Shown: positions 29,033 to 44,520 of the stretch, in pieces
Numbering within the stretch: position 1 is the stretch's first letter
Layout: each line of letters begins with the position of its first letter
NCBI RefSeq assembly: GCF_036588685.1
Contig: NC_086378.1
Span: 33,891,578-33,955,577, forward strand
Length of the DNA stretch: 64,000 nt
Direction: 5' to 3'
Source of the DNA: Mytilus trossulus
Taxonomy: Eukaryota > Mollusca > Bivalvia > Mytilida > Mytilidae
Made by a program: the position numbers and the translations under genes
Notes under the pieces: model-generated
The model's database searches: none
The model's input: the letters and a program-made list of their open reading frames with translations, nothing else
What the model was told of the DNA's origin: nothing

Positions 29033-30081
29033 ACTTTTTCATTCTAGGTCTGAAAAATATAATAATTCATATCAGACAGTAAATTTTTAAGAAAAAACTA
29101 TAATTGAACAGAAAAAAACTTTCAATCGGAATAAAAATGACTGCAGGAGACAAAAAAAGTTCCAAAATGTTGAAAAGTTTTCATTTTAAGATAGAAAAGT
29201 ATGATAAATAAATGATAAATGAAAATCACTTTAGACAGTCAAAATTATAAAGATAATTATTTGCTTTCTCTGAACAGACATTTTTATTCAATGTCAATAC
29301 ACATTTCAACTTAATGGAATGGAATTTAGTTGGGGAAAAAATAAACCTCACAGACATATCTAGGAATACTGGTTATCTATTTGTCTATTTCATGTACCCA
29401 GAAATTGGATACATCACAGGATTTTACATGCTTGCAGTTTTCTACCTGTCTTTCATAACTCAACATCATCTGTCAAAGCTGTGCTTGCCATCCATCAAAG
29501 ATCTGCTGCAGGTACTTCAGATCATAAATGAGAGAATGTATGAATAAAACTGTTATTGTTATTACTATTAAAGAATATTTTTTTTAGGTATTACAGTGAA
29601 GAAAAGAGATGCCCCTGACTGCGGGTAAAACTTCTTATGTGTGCATCTTCCTTTCAATTTTATTTTTAAACGCCATTCTATATTTATCCACAGTATGACG
29701 ATGACAATTTCATCAGCCAATCCAATAAAAATGTTAATGCGCACACATGTACTTACTATTCTGAAGACATCTTTTAGCCAGAAAAGTTTATAATAAGTCT
29801 GAAAACTACTTTTTATCATATAAAAAAGCTTATAAGTGCAAGATATATGCTTACATGGACTTCCTACAGTGAAATTTTGTGGGGACTACTTGGACCCGTA
29901 CCGAAATTATATTAATTTAAATAGAAATTTCATGATTTTGTAAACTAGCAGCAAGACAAGACTCTAAAGTGGACAAAATATATTACTACATACATGATAA
30001 AAAAATTCTTTACAATTCTGACTGAAAAAGAGCTCTAAATTTTTGATAAAAGTACCCTGTAATATCAGCTTTTCTAAAAGA

Positions 30082-30181
30082 NNNNNNNNNNNNNNNNNNN
30101 NNNNNNNNNNNNNNNNNNNNNNNNNNNNNNNNNNNNNNNNNNNNNNNNNNNNNNNNNNNNNNNNNNNNNNNNNNNNNNNNN
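30082..30181. other. Assembly gap 1 (100 N)
   Basis: Exactly 100 N, the usual placeholder for a gap of unknown size. Left flank matches U1 up to 1785 and right flank resumes at about 1957, so about 171 bp is expected if the two contigs belong to one unit. Flanks belong to different subfamilies. Confidence 0.98.
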
Positions 30182-30378
30182 ATAGAAACATTTATATGTT
30201 GATCTTTTTTATATAATGTACTATTTAATATTCTACACACAAGGACATACATGTACCATGATAAACAAACACCCCCCTTTTTTTTGTGATGAGACTTGTG
30301 TGTATATATATATCATAAAATTTATTTTTTGTCTATGTATTGCTTTGCATATAGATGGATTCAACAAGAAGAAATAAA

Positions 30379-30393
30379 AGAGAGAGAGAGAGA
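30379..30393 (+). repeat. GA tract beyond H3 (U6, B-type)
   Basis: 15 nt, about half the A-type length; already short on the right side of the gap. Confidence 0.93.
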
Positions 30394-30470
30394 TGGGGAA
30401 AAGAGGGGTTCGGCTATGTTTCTAATTTTCATGTACAACAATTTATAGATTCTTTTTGAAAAATATTGGT

Positions 30471-30486
30471 GGCCCTGAAAAGGGCC
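30471..30486 (-). terminator. H3 mRNA 3' stem-loop (U6)
   Basis: Canonical 16-nt histone stem-loop, first one right of the gap. Confidence 0.96.
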
Positions 30487-30515
30487 GTTATGTTTTGGTG
30501 AAAAAATCACACTTC

Positions 30516-31122
<607 letters not shown>

Positions 31123-32164
31123 ATTTTTTACTGAAAAACTGCTCAACCCAAGCTGACAGTAAAAATGCCCCCTTTTTTCATTCATAATTACAGTTTCTGA
31201 TCATCCCTCATAGCTCAACAATAGTAAATTAGTGTCACGGTTTCAATATGATAAATCTGAAGAAGAAAAATAATAATAATGAAAAAAGGTCAAAATACAT
31301 GCAGAAACATTAAGGAAAGGAACGAAAAATAAAAACAGGAAAAAATAAAAATAAAATGCAGTTATAACACAAACAAAGCGAAATAAAAATAAAAAACAGA
31401 AACAAATGGAATTACACATTCCCGACATGACATTGTGCGGATCGGCTGAGTTTCTTTATTGTTGTATTATGTCATATTTATGTATATTTAATATAAAAAA
31501 AGAAGATGTGGTATGATTTTCATTTGGGCTGGGCACATTTGTCACATTGTCTGATTGTCGGTGTGCTTACATCAATTCCACATCTTTAATACACAAACAA
31601 TAACTAAATAAAGACAGAAAGACAGAGAGAGAGATGCTGAAAAAAATGGAAAAAGGAAAAGAATGGAAAGTACATATCATATATAAAAGTGTTGACGAAA
31701 GAGATAATGTTAACAAAAACTATAAATAATTATAATAATAAAAAAAAACCACACACCTTCTCAGATGAATCTAAGCATGCTCGCATCAATAACCAAGAGA
31801 GAGAAAGAAGAGAGCAGACTAGTATTAAATATAAATACTATCAGTGGTTTTTTTTTCCCCCCGACAAACATTATATGATTTAACTGAGCTACTTGTGGGT
31901 TCAAAGAGTCAGAAAGTACGACAATAAATGTTCTGATGAAGAAGACTGAAAAAGTTACTAGACTTAGTGTTATGCTATAAGAACTGTACTTAAATGGGAT
32001 GCGTTAGAGAGAGAAGAAAAGAAGAATCACGGAAGAAGGGACATTTATATTTTAGACATTTTTTATTTGTTATGTAGTAGAATATATTTTTTTCAATTAT
32101 GTATGGGGAATAAAGTATTACTAAGATGTACAACAATTTTAGACTCTTTTTGAAAAATATTGGT

Positions 32165-32180
32165 GGCCCTGAAAAGGGCC
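32165..32180 (-). terminator. H2A mRNA 3' stem-loop (U6)
   Basis: Canonical 16-nt histone stem-loop. Confidence 0.96.
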
Positions 32181-32213
32181 GTTGTTAAGTGAGTAATCCG
32201 ATATATCCACTTT

Positions 32214-32597
<384 letters not shown>

Positions 32598-32652
32598 CTA
32601 TTTGGTTGATCGACACTGAGTAAAGTGATACAATTTTTCTTCAAAATTTAGC

Positions 32653-32815
32653 TTATATACCCACTAAACGGATTGAACGATGTTTTTATTATACACCAAT
32701 CAGAACGAAGCTCTCTGCGAGCAGTTAGGCTACCGAACATTCAACATGTTATGGGTGCTCTCTCCGAGGTTCGCGTTTAATAAAATCTTTCAATCCGTTT
32801 TGCCCAGTATATAAA
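32653..32815. promoter_or_regulatory. Divergent H2A/H2B promoter (U6)
   Basis: Double-TATA layout kept. B-type substitutions (G to A near 32720, C to T near 32777) fall outside the TATA, CCAAT and TTCAATCCG motifs. Confidence 0.85.
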
Positions 32816-32867
32816 CAAATTGAAAATAATTTTTCACCATTACTTATTTGATTATCAAACCAGTAAC

Positions 32868-33242
32868 ATGCCACCCAAAGTAGGAACTAAAGGAGCCAAG
32901 AAGGCCGTCACCAAGGCAAAGACTGCCAGACCCGGCGGTGATAAGAAAAGGAGGAGGAAGAGACGTGAATCCTATGCTATCTACATCTACAAAGTCTTGA
33001 GACAAGTTCACCCCGACACCGGAGTGTCCTCAAAGGCAATGTCCATCATGAACAGCTTCGTCAACGATATCTTCGAGAGAATCGCAGCAGAGGCTTCCCG
33101 ATTGGCACACTACAACAAAAGATCTACCATCACATCCCGGGAGATCCAGACCGCTGTCCGTCTTCTCTTACCCGGAGAATTGGCCAAGCACGCTGTCAGT
33201 GAAGGTACCAAAGCCGTCACTAAATACACCAGCAGCAAGTAA
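32868..33242 (+). CDS. H2B: Histone H2B (U6)
   Basis: Intact 124-residue H2B. First copy with the B-type silent changes GAT (Asp25) and TCC (Ser of TITSRE). Confidence 0.98.
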   Translation: MPPKVGTKGAKKAVTKAKTARPGGDKKRRRKRRESYAIYIYKVLRQVHPDTGVSSKAMSIMNSFVNDIFERIAAEASRLAHYNKRSTITSREIQTAVRLLLPGELAKHAVSEGTKAVTKYTSSK

Positions 33243-33270
33243 ACAGTCTGAAGTTTATAACTTCACAAAC

Positions 33271-33286
33271 GGCCCTTTTCAGGGCC
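33271..33286 (+). terminator. H2B mRNA 3' stem-loop (U6)
   Basis: Canonical stem-loop, with the extra 7-bp hairpin just upstream. Confidence 0.96.
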
Positions 33287-33699
33287 ACCAACATTTTTCA
33301 AAAAGAATTTACATTTGTTGTACATCAATGTCAAACTTCTAAACAAAGCTATAAATCCCAACCCCAGCTATAACCACTTTCAAACTATTTCAATAGTATA
33401 TGGTTACTTTTCTCTTCTTTCTATCTGTATAACAAATATACGTGTATTTCACTCATTCTGTAGCATTTAATTTGTCTGTCAAAACTACAAAGCGTAAATA
33501 CATAAATCATGAAGAACAAAACAGTGCTTTCATTCCAATTAATAGAGTTGATAAATTTACGATTTCTTTTGCTTTTCGAGAGAAAAAAAATATTGCGAGA
33601 ATTATTTTACACGGAAACAAGAACATTACCTAATCTTAAACCACGCAAAAAAAAACCTCTATAATTGAATATAACAGAATCTACAGATTTTGTGTGTAA

Positions 33700-33757
33700 A
33701 AGTCCGTGCATTTTGTTTTGAAATTTTCTCTCTTCATGTAGGCAAATGCACGGACTT
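33700..33757. repeat. 58-nt foldback (U6, B-type)
   Basis: Both arms unchanged; the loop carries one T to C change (CTTCATG for CTTTATG), so the stem is kept while the loop varies. Confidence 0.75.
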
Positions 33758-33855
33758 GATCTTTGAACGTATTCATAAACCTTCAGAAATATAAATTCTC
33801 AAATAAATACAAGAGTAAGAGTAAGGAAGTTAATTAAAAAGAAAGCCAGATATTT

Positions 33856-33896
33856 AAAAAAAAAAAGGGGGGGGGGGGGGTATAACGAGAGAGAGA
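33856..33896 (+). repeat. A11-G14-TATAAC-(GA)5 block (U6/U7, B-type)
   Basis: G run 33867-33880 (14); linker TATAAC in place of TAATAGC; GA tract 10 nt. Confidence 0.93.
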
Positions 33897-34052
33897 AAAT
33901 AGTTGCGGATCAGGATCAGGGAAAACAAGAAAAACGGTTGAAAAATTCATGAACATTAGAGAAAAGAATAGAAGTGGGAGCAAGCTTTGATTTCAAGATT
34001 TTGTTTAAAACGATGTACAACAAATCTAAGATTCTTTTTGAAAAATGTTGGT

Positions 34053-34068
34053 GGCCCTGAAAAGGGCC
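34053..34068 (-). terminator. H4 mRNA 3' stem-loop (U7)
   Basis: Canonical 16-nt histone stem-loop. Confidence 0.96.
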
Positions 34069-34094
34069 GTTGTTGATATTAGCTGGGTGGCTGT

Positions 34095-34412
<318 letters not shown>

Positions 34413-34460
34413 CTATTTGTGGTGATTAGTTAAATAATACTTTCCGTCTAACAGCGACTC

Positions 34461-34590
34461 TTTATATATCACCAACGCGGCCGTAAAAGAAGTATCACAC
34501 ATTTTCAGTTAACTGTTGTCTGATTGGCTTACGTTGTTTTATTCCGGGAGGTAACTCTGTACTGCCTTAAACTGTGTACACTTTCAATCC
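34461..34590 (-). promoter_or_regulatory. H4 promoter (U7)
   Basis: TATA at 34461-34468; all boxes identical between A and B units. Confidence 0.8.
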
Positions 34591-36087
34591 ACTTTTTCAT
34601 TCTAGGTCTGAAAAATATAATAATTCATATCAGACAGTAAATTTTTAAGAAAAAACTATTATTTCAATCGGAATAAAAATGACTGAAGGAGACAAAAAAA
34701 GTTCCAAAATGTTGAAAAGTTTTCATTTTAAGATAGAATAGTATGATAAATAAATGATAAATGAAAATCACTTTAGACAGTCAAAATTATAAAGATAATT
34801 ATTTGCTTTCTCTGAACAGACATTTTCATTCAATGACAATACACATTTCAACTTAATGGAATGGAATTTAGTTGGGGGAAAAAATAAACCTCACAGACAT
34901 ATCTAGGAATACTGGTTATCTATTTGTCTATTTGATGTATCCAGAAATTGGATACATCACAGGATTTTACATGCTTGCAGTTTTCTACCTGTCTTTCATA
35001 ACTCAACATCATCTGTCAAAGCTGTGCTTGCCATCCATCAACGATCTGCTGCAGGTACTTCAGATCATAAATGGGAGAATGTATGAATAAAACTGTTACT
35101 GTTATTACTATTAAAAGATTTTTTTTTCTAGGTATTACAGTGAAGAAAAGAGATGCCCCTGACTGCGGGTAAAACTTCTTATGTGTGCATCTTCCTTTCA
35201 ATTTTATTTTTAAACGCCATTCTATATTTATCCACAGTATGACGATGACAATTTCATCAGCCAATCCAATAAAAATGTTAATGCGCACACATGTACTTAC
35301 TATTCTGAAGACTTCTTTTAGCCAGAAAAGTTTATAATAAGTCTGAAAACCACTTTTTATCATATAAAAAAGCTTATAAGTGCAAGATATATGCTTACAT
35401 GGACTTCCTACATTGAAATTTTGTGGGGACTACTTGGACCCGTACCGAAATTATATTAATTTAAAATAGAAATTTCATGATTTTGTTAACTAGCAGCAAG
35501 ACAAGACTCTAAAGTGGACAAAATATATTACTACATACATGATAAAAAAATTCTTTACAATTCTGACTGAAAAAGAGCTCTAAATTTTTGATAAAAGTAC
35601 CCTGTAATATCAGCTTTTCTAAAAGAAATATTCAAATTAATGAATTATACAAGATATTTAAACTCTAACTTAAAAAAAAAGGTTATATTTTGGCCAGTTG
35701 GTGGTTCTCTTTCTTTGGTCTAGACTACTGGTGTAAATAATACATCAAAAGAAGACAAGACAAAACAAGCGAAGAAAAGAAAAGAACAGAAGTACAGATA
35801 GAAACATTTATATGTTGATCTTTTTTTATATAATGTACTATTTAATATTCTACACACAAGGACATACATGTACCATGATAAACAAACACCCCCCTTTTTT
35901 TTGTGATGAGACTTGTGTGTATATATATATCATAAAATTTATTTTTTGTCTATGTATTGCTTTGCATATAGATGGATTCAACAAGAAGAAATAAAAGAGA
36001 GAGAGAGAGATGGGGAAAAGAGGGGTTCGGCTATGTTTCTAATTTTCATGTACAACAATTTATAGATTCTTTTTGAAAAATATTGGT
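34591..36087. other. H4-H3 spacer, B-type (U7)
   Basis: As in A units but with a deletion near 34661 (the A-type stretch GAACAGAAAAAAAC and neighbours are missing), scattered substitutions, and a perfect 10-bp inverted repeat TGATGTATCC / GGATACATCA at 34933-34959. No gene seen. Confidence 0.8.
35996..36010 (+). repeat. GA tract beyond H3 (U7)
   Basis: 15 nt. Confidence 0.93.
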
Positions 36088-36103
36088 GGCCCTGAAAAGG
36101 GCC
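36088..36103 (-). terminator. H3 mRNA 3' stem-loop (U7)
   Basis: Canonical 16-nt histone stem-loop. Confidence 0.96.
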
Positions 36104-36132
36104 GTTATGTTTTGGTGAAAAAATCACACTTC

Positions 36133-36738
<606 letters not shown>

Positions 36739-37780
36739 ATTTTTTACTGAAAAACTGCTCAACCCAAGCTGACAGTAAAAATGCCCCCTTTTTTCATTCA
36801 TAATTACAGTTTCTGATCATCCCTCATAGCTCAACAATAGTAAATTAGTGTCACGGTTTCAATATGATAAATCTGAAGAAGAAAAATAATAATAATGAAA
36901 AAAGGTCAAAATACATGCAGAAACATTAAGGAAAGGAACGAAAAATAAAAACAGGAAAAAATAAAAATAAAATGCAGTTATAACACAAACAAAGCGAAAT
37001 AAAAATAAAAAAACAGAAACAAATGGAATTACACATTCCCGACATGACATTGTGCGGATCGGCTGAGTTTCTTTATTGTTGTATTATGTCATATTTATGT
37101 ATATTTAATATAAAAAAAGAAGATGTGGTATGATTTTCATTTGGGCTGGGCACATTTGTCACATTGTCTGATTGTCGGTGTGCTTACATCAATTCCACAT
37201 CTTTAATACACAAACAATAACTAAATAAAGACAGAAAGACAGAGAGAGAGATGCTGAAAAAAATGGAAAAAGGAAAAGAATGGAAAGTACATATCATATA
37301 TAAAAGTGTTGACGAAAGAGATAATGTTAACAAAAACTATAAATAATTATAATAATAAAAAAAAACCACACACCTTCTCAGATGAATCTAAGCATGCTCG
37401 CATCAATAACCAAGAGAGAGAAAGAAGAGAGCAGACTAGTATTAAATATAAATACTATCAGTGGTTTTTTTTCCCCCCGACAAACATTATATGATTTAAC
37501 TGAGCTACTTGTGGGTTCAAAGAGTCAGAAAGTACGACAATAAATGTTCTGATGAAGAAGACTGAAAAAGTTACTAGACTTAGTGTTATGCTATAAGAAC
37601 TGTACTTAAATGGGATGCGTTAGAGAGAGAAGAAAAGAAGAATCACGGAAGAAGGGACATTTATATTTTAGACATTTTTTATTTGTTATGTAGTAGAATA
37701 TATTTTTTTCAATTATGTATGGGGAATAAAGTATTACTAAGATGTACAACAATTTTAGACTCTTTTTGAAAAATATTGGT
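36739..37780. other. H3-H2A spacer, B-type (U7)
   Basis: Noncoding, same layout as in A units with B-type substitutions and small indels, for example one ATC triplet missing near 36818 and changed A runs near 37010. Confidence 0.8.
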
Positions 37781-37796
37781 GGCCCTGAAAAGGGCC
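37781..37796 (-). terminator. H2A mRNA 3' stem-loop (U7)
   Basis: Canonical 16-nt histone stem-loop. Confidence 0.96.
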
Positions 37797-37829
37797 GTTG
37801 TTAAGTGAGTAATCCGATATATCCACTTT

Positions 37830-38213
<384 letters not shown>

Positions 38214-38268
38214 CTATTTGGTTGATCGACACTGAGTAAAGTGATACAATTTTTCTTCAAAATTTAGC

Positions 38269-38431
38269 TTATATACCCACTAAACGGATTGAACGATGTT
38301 TTTATTATACACCAATCAGAACGAAGCTCTCTGCGAGCAGTTAGGCTACCGAACATTCAACATGTTATGGGTGCTCTCTCCGAGGTTCGCGTTTAATAAA
38401 ATCTTTCAATCCGTTTTGCCCAGTATATAAA
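38269..38431. promoter_or_regulatory. Divergent H2A/H2B promoter (U7)
   Basis: B-type copy of the double-TATA promoter. Confidence 0.85.
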
Positions 38432-38483
38432 CAAATTGAAAATAATTTTTCACCATTACTTATTTGATTATCAAACCAGTAAC

Positions 38484-38858
38484 ATGCCACCCAAAGTAGG
38501 AACTAAAGGAGCCAAGAAGGCCGTCACCAAGGCAAAGACTGCCAGACCCGGCGGTGATAAGAAAAGGAGGAGGAAGAGACGTGAATCCTATGCTATCTAC
38601 ATCTACAAAGTCTTGAGACAAGTTCACCCCGACACCGGAGTGTCCTCAAAGGCAATGTCCATCATGAACAGCTTCGTCAACGATATCTTCGAGAGAATCG
38701 CAGCAGAGGCTTCCCGATTGGCACACTACAACAAAAGATCTACCATCACATCCCGGGAGATCCAGACCGCTGTCCGTCTTCTCTTACCCGGAGAATTGGC
38801 CAAGCACGCTGTCAGTGAAGGTACCAAAGCCGTCACTAAATACACCAGCAGCAAGTAA
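38484..38858 (+). CDS. H2B: Histone H2B (U7)
   Basis: Intact 124-residue H2B, B-type codons. Confidence 0.98.
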   Translation: MPPKVGTKGAKKAVTKAKTARPGGDKKRRRKRRESYAIYIYKVLRQVHPDTGVSSKAMSIMNSFVNDIFERIAAEASRLAHYNKRSTITSREIQTAVRLLLPGELAKHAVSEGTKAVTKYTSSK

Positions 38859-38886
38859 ACAGTCTGAAGTTTATAACTTCACAAAC

Positions 38887-38902
38887 GGCCCTTTTCAGGG
38901 CC
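38887..38902 (+). terminator. H2B mRNA 3' stem-loop (U7)
   Basis: Canonical stem-loop, with the extra 7-bp hairpin just upstream. Confidence 0.96.
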
Positions 38903-39470
38903 ACCAACATTTTTCAAAAAGAATTTACATTTGTTGTACATCAATGTCAAACTTCTAAACAAAGCTATAAATCCCAACCCCAGCTATAACCACTTTCAAA
39001 CTATTTCAATAGTATATGGTTACTTTTCTCTTCTTTCTATCTGTATAACAAATATACGTGTATTTCACTCATTCTGTAGCATTTAATTTGTCTGTCAAAA
39101 CTACAAAGCGTAAATACATAAATCATGAAGAACAAAACAGTGCTTTCATTCCAATTAATAGAGTTGATAAATTTACGATTTCTTTTGCTTTTCGAGAGAA
39201 AAAAAATATTGCGAGAATTATTTTACACGGAAACAAGAACATTACCTAATCTTAAACCACGCAAAAAAAACCTCTATAATTGAATATAACAGAATCTACA
39301 GATTTTGTGTGTAAAAGTCCGTGCATTTTGTTTTGAAATTTTCTCTCTTCATGTAGGCAAATGCACGGACTTGATCTTTGAACGTATTCATAAACCTTCA
39401 GAAATATAAATTCTCAAATAAATACAAGAGTAAGAGTAAGGAAGTTAATTAAAAAGAAAGCCAGATATTT
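38903..39470. other. H2B-H4 spacer, B-type (U7/U8)
   Basis: Noncoding; contains the foldback at 39315-39372. B-type differences include an extra TCTG near 39091 and a TTG deletion just after the foldback. Confidence 0.8.
39315..39372. repeat. 58-nt foldback (U7)
   Basis: B-type loop, perfect stem. Confidence 0.75.
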
Positions 39471-39512
39471 AAAAAAAAAAAGGGGGGGGGGGGGGGTATA
39501 ACGAGAGAGAGA
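39471..39512 (+). repeat. A11-G15-TATAAC-(GA)5 block (U7/U8)
   Basis: G run 39482-39496 (15), GA tract 10 nt. Confidence 0.93.
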
Positions 39513-39668
39513 AAATAGTTGCGGATCAGGATCAGGGAAAACAAGAAAAACGGTTGAAAAATTCATGAACATTAGAGAAAAGAATAGAAGTGGGAGCAAG
39601 CTTTGATTTCAAGATTTTGTTTAAAACGATGTACAACAAATCTAAGATTCTTTTTGAAAAATGTTGGT

Positions 39669-39685
39669 GGCCCTGAAAAGGGGCC
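39669..39685 (-). terminator. H4 mRNA 3' stem-loop with one extra base (U8)
   Basis: 17 nt: in mRNA sense the 5' arm reads GGCCCC before TTTTC instead of GGCCC, leaving an unpaired C in the stem. It is the only stem-loop of the window with an altered stem. Could weaken SLBP binding, or be an error. Confidence 0.85.
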
Positions 39686-39711
39686 GTTGTTGATATTAGC
39701 TGGGTGGCTGT

Positions 39712-40029
<318 letters not shown>

Positions 40030-40077
40030 CTATTTGTGGTGATTAGTTAAATAATACTTTCCGTCTAACAGCGACTC

Positions 40078-40207
40078 TTTATATATCACCAACGCGGCCG
40101 TAAAAGAAGTATCACACATTTTCAGTTAACTGTTGTCTGATTGGCTTACGTTGTTTTATTCCGGGAGGTAACTCTGTACTGCCTTAAACTGTGTACACTT
40201 TCAATCC
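40078..40207 (-). promoter_or_regulatory. H4 promoter (U8)
   Basis: TATA at 40078-40085; other boxes as in U1. Confidence 0.8.
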
Positions 40208-41616
40208 ACTTTTTCATTCTAGGTCTGAAAAATATAATAATTCATATCAGACAGTAAATTTTTAGAAGAAAAAACTATTATTTCAATCGGAATAAAAATG
40301 ACTGAAGGAGACAAAAAAAGTTCCAAAATGTTGAAAAGTTTTCATTTTAAGATAGAATAGTATGATAAATAAATGATAAATGAAAATCACTTTAGACAGT
40401 CAAAATTATAAAGATAATTATTTGCTTTCTCTGAACAGACATTTTCATTCAATGACAATACACATTTCAACTTAATGGAATGGAATTTAGTTGGGGAAAA
40501 AAATAAACCTCACAGACATATCTAGGAATACTGGTTATCTATTTGTCTATTTGATGTATCCAGAAATTGGATACATCACAGGATTTTACATGCTTGCAGT
40601 TTTCTACCTGTCTTTCATAACTCAACATCATCTGTCAAAGCTGTGCTTGCCATCCATCAACGATCTGCTGCAGGTACTTCAGATCATAAATGGGAGAATG
40701 TATGAATAAAACTGTTACTGTTATTACTATTAAAGATTTTTTTTTCTAGGTATTACAGTGAAGAAAAGAGATGCCCCTGACTGCGGGTAAAACTTCTTAT
40801 GTGTGCATCTTCCTTTCAATTTTATTTTTAAACGCCATTCTATATTTATCCACAGTATGACGATGACAATTTCATCAGCCAATCCAATAAAATTGTTAAT
40901 GCGCACACATGTACTTACTATTCTGAAGACTTCTTTTAGCCAGAAAAGTTTATAATAAGTCTGAAAACCACTTTTTAATCATATAAAAAAGCTTATAAGT
41001 GCAAGATATATGCTTACATGGACTTCCTACATTGAAATTTTGTGGGGACTACTTGGACCCGTACCGAAATTATATTAATTTAAATAGAAATTTCATGATT
41101 TTGTTAACTAGCAGCAAGACAAGACTCTAAAGTGGACAAAATATATTACTACATACATGATAAAAAAAATTCTTTACAATTCTGACTGAAAAAGAGCTCT
41201 AAATTTTTGATAAAAGTACCCTGTAATATCAGCTTTTCTAAAAGAAATATTCAAATTAATGAATTATACAAGATATTTAAACTCTAACTTAAAAAAAAAG
41301 GTTATATTTTGGCCAGTTGGTGGTTCTCTTTCTTTGGTCTAGACTACTGGTGTAAATAATACATCAAAAGAAGACAAGACAAAACAAGCGAAGAAAAGAA
41401 AAGAACAGAAGTACAGATAGAAACATTTATATGTTGATCTTTTTTTATATAATGTACTATTTAATATTCTACACACAAGGACATACATGTACCATGATAA
41501 ACAAACACCCCCCCTTTTTTTTTGTGATGAGACTTGTGTGTATATATATATCATAAAATTTATTTTTTGTCTATGTATTGCTTTGCATATAGATGGATTC
41601 AACAAGAAGAAATAAA

Positions 41617-41631
41617 AGAGAGAGAGAGAGA
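41617..41631 (+). repeat. GA tract beyond H3 (U8)
   Basis: 15 nt. Confidence 0.93.
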
Positions 41632-41708
41632 TGGGGAAAAGAGGGGTTCGGCTATGTTTCTAATTTTCATGTACAACAATTTATAGATTCTTTTTGAAAA
41701 ATATTGGT

Positions 41709-41724
41709 GGCCCTGAAAAGGGCC
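41709..41724 (-). terminator. H3 mRNA 3' stem-loop (U8)
   Basis: Canonical 16-nt histone stem-loop. Confidence 0.96.
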
Positions 41725-41753
41725 GTTATGTTTTGGTGAAAAAATCACACTTC

Positions 41754-42359
<606 letters not shown>

Positions 42360-43397
42360 ATTTTTTACTGAAAAACTGCTCAACCCAAGCTGACAGTAAA
42401 AATGCCCCCTTTTTTCATTCATAATTACAGTTTCTGATCATCCCTCATAGCTCAACAATAGTAAATTAGTGTCACGGTTTCAATATGATAAATCTGAAGA
42501 AGAAAAATAATAATAATGAAAAAAGGTCAAAATACATGCAGAAACATTAAGGAAAGGAACGAAAAATAAAAACAGGAAAAAATAAAAATAAAATGCAGTT
42601 ATAACACAAACAAAGCGAAATAAAAATAAAAAAACAGAAACAAATGGAATTACACATTCCCGACATGACATTGTGCGGATCGGCTGAGTTTCTTTATTGT
42701 TGTATTATGTCATATTTATGTATATTTAATATAAAAAAAGAAGATGTGGTATGATTTTCATTTGGGCTGGGCACATTTGTCACATTGTCTGATTGTCGGT
42801 GTGCTTACATCAATTCCACATCTTTAATACACAAACAATAACTAAATAAAGACAGAAAGACAGAGAGAGAGATGCTGAAAAAAATGGAAAAAGGAAAAGA
42901 ATGGAAAGTACATATCATATATAAAAGTGTTGACGAAAGAGATAATGTAACAAAAACTATAAATAATTATAATAATAAAAAAAAACCACACACCTTCTCA
43001 GATGAATCTAAGCATGCTCGCATCAATAACCAAGAGAGAGAAAGAAGAGAGCAGACTAGTATTAAATATAAATACTATCAGTGGTTTTTTTTCCCCCCGA
43101 CAAACATTATATGAAACTGAGCTACTTGTGGGTTCAAAGAGTCAGAAAGTACGACAATAAATGTTCTGATGAAGAAGACTGAAAAAGTTACTAGACTTAG
43201 TGTTATGCTATAAGAACTGTACTTAAATGGGATGCGTTAGAGAGAGAAGAAAAGAAGAATCACGGAAGAAGGGACATTTATATTTTAGACATTTTTTATT
43301 TGTTATGTAGTAGAATATATTTTTTTCAATTATGTATGGGGAATAAAGTATTACTAAGATGTACAACAATTTTAGACTCTTTTTGAAAAATATTGGT

Positions 43398-43413
43398 GGC
43401 CCTGAAAAGGGCC
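43398..43413 (-). terminator. H2A mRNA 3' stem-loop (U8)
   Basis: Canonical 16-nt histone stem-loop. Confidence 0.96.
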
Positions 43414-43446
43414 GTTGTTAAGTGAGTAATCCGATATATCCACTTT

Positions 43447-43830
<384 letters not shown>

Positions 43831-43885
43831 CTATTTGGTTGATCGACACTGAGTAAAGTGATACAATTTTTCTTCAAAATTTAGC

Positions 43886-44048
43886 TTATATACCCACTAA
43901 ACGGATTGAACGATGTTTTTATTATACACCAATCAGAACGAAGCTCTCTGCGAGCAGTTAGGCTACCGAACATTCAACATGTTATGGGTGCTCTCTCCGA
44001 GGTTCGCGTTTAATAAAATCTTTCAATCCGTTTTGCCCAGTATATAAA
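43886..44048. promoter_or_regulatory. Divergent H2A/H2B promoter (U8)
   Basis: Double-TATA layout intact although H2B is frameshifted. Confidence 0.85.
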
Positions 44049-44100
44049 CAAATTGAAAATAATTTTTCACCATTACTTATTTGATTATCAAACCAGTAAC

Positions 44101-44476
44101 ATGCCACCCAAAGTAGGAACTAAAGGAGCCAAGAAGGCCGTCACCAAGGCAAAGACTGCCAGACCCGGCGGTGATAAGAAAAGGAGGAGGAGAGAGACGT
44201 GAATCCTATGCTATCTACATCTACAAAGTCTTGAGACAAGTTCACCCCGACACCGGAGTGTCCTCAAAGGCAATGTCCATCATGAACAGCTTCGTCAACG
44301 ATATCTTCGAGAGAATCGCAGCAGAGGCTTCCCGATTGGCACACTACAACAAAAGATCTACCATCACATCCCGGGAGATCCAGACCGCTGTCCGTCTTCT
44401 CTTACCCGGAGAATTGGCCAAGCACGCTGTCAGTGAAGGTACCAAAGCCGTCACTAAATACACCAGCAGCAAGTAA
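44101..44476 (+). pseudogene. H2B: Histone H2B with a +1 frameshift (U8)
   Basis: The gene is 376 nt instead of 375. One extra base near 44192, in the purine-rich stretch coding for KKRRRKRRE, shifts the frame; translation from MPPK would stop at TGA after 33 residues, before the histone fold. The remaining 280 nt keep the normal H2B sequence, and the promoter and stem-loop are intact. It is either a recent single-base mutation in one copy or, since U8 also has other unique 1-4 nt indels, an uncorrected sequencing error. With many sister copies the loss would have little dosage effect. Confidence 0.85.
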
Positions 44477-44504
44477 ACAGTCTGAAGTTTATAACTTCAC
44501 AAAC

Positions 44505-44520
44505 GGCCCTTTTCAGGGCC
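44505..44520 (+). terminator. H2B mRNA 3' stem-loop (U8)
   Basis: Canonical stem-loop, intact although the upstream H2B frame is broken. Confidence 0.95.

Noticed and set aside
30082-30191. Open frames running through the N gaps
   Set aside because: They exist only because N is read as unknown residues.
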